From contig JAKBQK010000423.1 of NCBI GenBank assembly GCA_021835265.1, positions 1-6,905 on the forward strand: a stretch of 6,905 nucleotides of DNA, read 5' to 3'. The notes under the pieces were generated by a model. That model searched no databases and was not told the origin of the DNA. It saw only the letters and a program-made list of their open reading frames with translations. Position numbers and translations under genes: made by a program. This DNA comes from Thermoplasmata archaeon. GTDB taxonomy: Archaea; Thermoplasmatota; Thermoplasmata; Thermoplasmatales; Thermoplasmataceae. Below are positions 6,632 to 6,905 of the stretch, piece by piece. Each line of letters begins with the position of its first letter. The stretch's first letter is position 1.

Positions 6632-6673
6632 GGCTCAAATTCACCCCGACTTTCAACCACTCCTCTTTGAGCC
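6632..6673 (-). repeat. Inverted-repeat element B (first of two related copies)
   Basis: GGCTCAAA (6632-6639) and TTTGAGCC (6666-6673) form a perfect eight-base inverted repeat around a 26-base loop. The loop starts TTCACCCCG and ends CTCCTC, as in element A at 6742-6784. On the minus strand it reads stem, GAGGAG, a variable middle with GGTTGAAAGTC, CGGGGTGAA, stem. The stem bases differ from element A while pairing is kept, which suggests a conserved RNA or DNA fold. The orientation shown is a guess based on the purine-rich strand. Confidence 0.55.
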
Positions 6674-6741
6674 TTCGCCAATTACCATGTGCCATTCGCC
6701 CGTCTTCACGCCGAACACAGGACGCCATGCTTCGCCTTCAG

Positions 6742-6784
6742 TCAAAATTCACCCCGTCTTGCTTACGCAATCCTCCTCTTTTGA
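6742..6784 (-). repeat. Inverted-repeat element A (second of two related copies)
   Basis: TCAAAA (6742-6747) and TTTTGA (6779-6784) flank a 31-base loop starting TTCACCCCG and ending CTCCTC, matching element B about 110 bases away. Inside the loop, minus strand TTGC-GTAA-GCAA is a perfect small hairpin with a GNRA-type tetraloop. The middle differs in length from B (31 versus 26 bases), while the flanking blocks are kept. Possible identities are the end of a decayed IS200/IS605-type element, a structured RNA, or a duplicated protein-binding site. Confidence 0.55.
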
Positions 6785-6811
6785 TTTACGGTTTGCACTC
6801 TTCTTCGAACC

Positions 6812-6905
6812 TTAACTCGTTAAGAATGTAGGCACATGTTCTGACTTGATTGAGAACTTTTCAATGATATCTCTCTCCTTCTTGGTTATCTCTGTCATTA
6901 TTTCC
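6812..6905 (-). CDS. Short minus-strand ORF at the right edge, probably partial
   Basis: Reading leftward from the edge, a frame is open to TAA at 6814-6812. It contains an ATG at 6898-6896 and would encode 28 residues from there (MTEITKKERDIIEKFS, then IKSEHVPTFLTS). It is also open upstream of the ATG to the window boundary, so it may be the C-terminal tail of a longer gene. The lysine/glutamate-rich start looks helical. One frame over, just past 'IKSEHV', the sequence reads AYILNELRFEEECKP before a stop, so a frameshift may have shortened it. No family recognised. Confidence 0.3.
   Translation of the reverse strand, partial: EIMTEITKKERDIIEKFSIKSEHVPTFLTS

Larger units (their letters stand above)
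6571..6811. other. Intergenic region after res, no convincing gene
   Basis: From the res stop to the right-hand ORF I see no supported protein or tRNA gene. A small inverted repeat TGCTA (6582-6586)/TAGCA (6595-6599) follows res but lacks a T-run. Bases 6631-6780 are about 53% GC by hand count, clearly above the AT-rich genes, and contain the two related inverted-repeat elements listed separately. A 30-codon minus-strand ORF (6653-6745, TTG start behind GGGGTGA) spans the interval between them but has no recognisable motif. The composition shift suggests a different origin, perhaps the remains of a mobile element or a structured RNA. Confidence 0.5.

Noticed and set aside
6322..6681. 119-residue minus-strand ORF
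   Set aside because: It lies largely antisense to the conserved nuclease end of res and shows no motif; a shadow frame.
6632..6784. CRISPR array
   Set aside because: Only two imperfect elements of different length, with a 68-base gap between them and differing stems; no cas genes in the window.
6800..6830. tRNA-like TTCGAA on the minus strand
   Set aside because: Minus-strand GGTTCGAAG resembles a T-loop, but the flanking five-base arms do not pair and no acceptor stem or anticodon arm could be drawn.
6622..6831. 69-residue plus-strand ORF after res
   Set aside because: Ser/Arg/Pro-rich translation across the two repeat elements with no start signal; composition reflects the GC-rich non-coding DNA.

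Overview
The window looks archaeal. It is AT-rich and favours AGA/AGG arginine and ATA isoleucine codons. Its ribosome-binding sites are of the AGGTG(A) type placed 5-7 bases before TTG or ATG starts. It also carries the wreck of an Orc1/Cdc6-like AAA+ ATPase, a family confined to Archaea in prokaryotes. Gene style is compatible with Thermoplasmata, but no marker here settles the lineage.

Layout, left to right. (1) 1-422: the C-terminal end of a DUF2130-family protein whose start lies outside the window. (2) 400-549: a doubtful 49-codon ORF bridging to the next gene. (3) 546-1214: a 222-residue protein of unknown function carrying an RNxxxH motif of the kind found in HEPN ribonucleases. (4) 1325-2163: a decayed Orc1/Cdc6-like gene. 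It has a broken Walker A, an altered Walker B, two in-frame stops, frame changes and probably a missing lid domain, but its C-terminal winged-helix part is still an open 97-codon frame. (5) 2165-4045 and 4042-6570: a complete two-gene Type III restriction-modification system, mod then res, overlapping by four bases (TTGA). (6) 6571-6905: mostly non-coding, richer in GC, with two related inverted-repeat elements about 110 bases apart and a short minus-strand ORF running in from the right edge.

The best-supported function is the Type III system. Mod is a beta-class DNA methyltransferase that should both supply DNA recognition and protect the host. Res is a superfamily 2 helicase/translocase with a C-terminal PD-(D/E)XK nuclease. 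The overlapping stop/start with its own ribosome-binding site implies coupled translation. The DUF2130 and HEPN-motif genes on the left, and the dead replication-initiator relative in between, make this a mosaic accessory region, possibly a small defence island.

The most interesting signals are five. The first is a sharp GC drop (about 29%) that covers the putative target-recognition domain of Mod. The second is a PKD-like beta-sandwich signature at the Mod C-terminus. The third is the HEPN-type motif in an uncharacterised protein. The fourth is the preserved winged-helix ORF ending one base before the mod start codon. The fifth is the pair of structured repeats after res. No CRISPR array, tRNA, rRNA or intact transposase gene was found.
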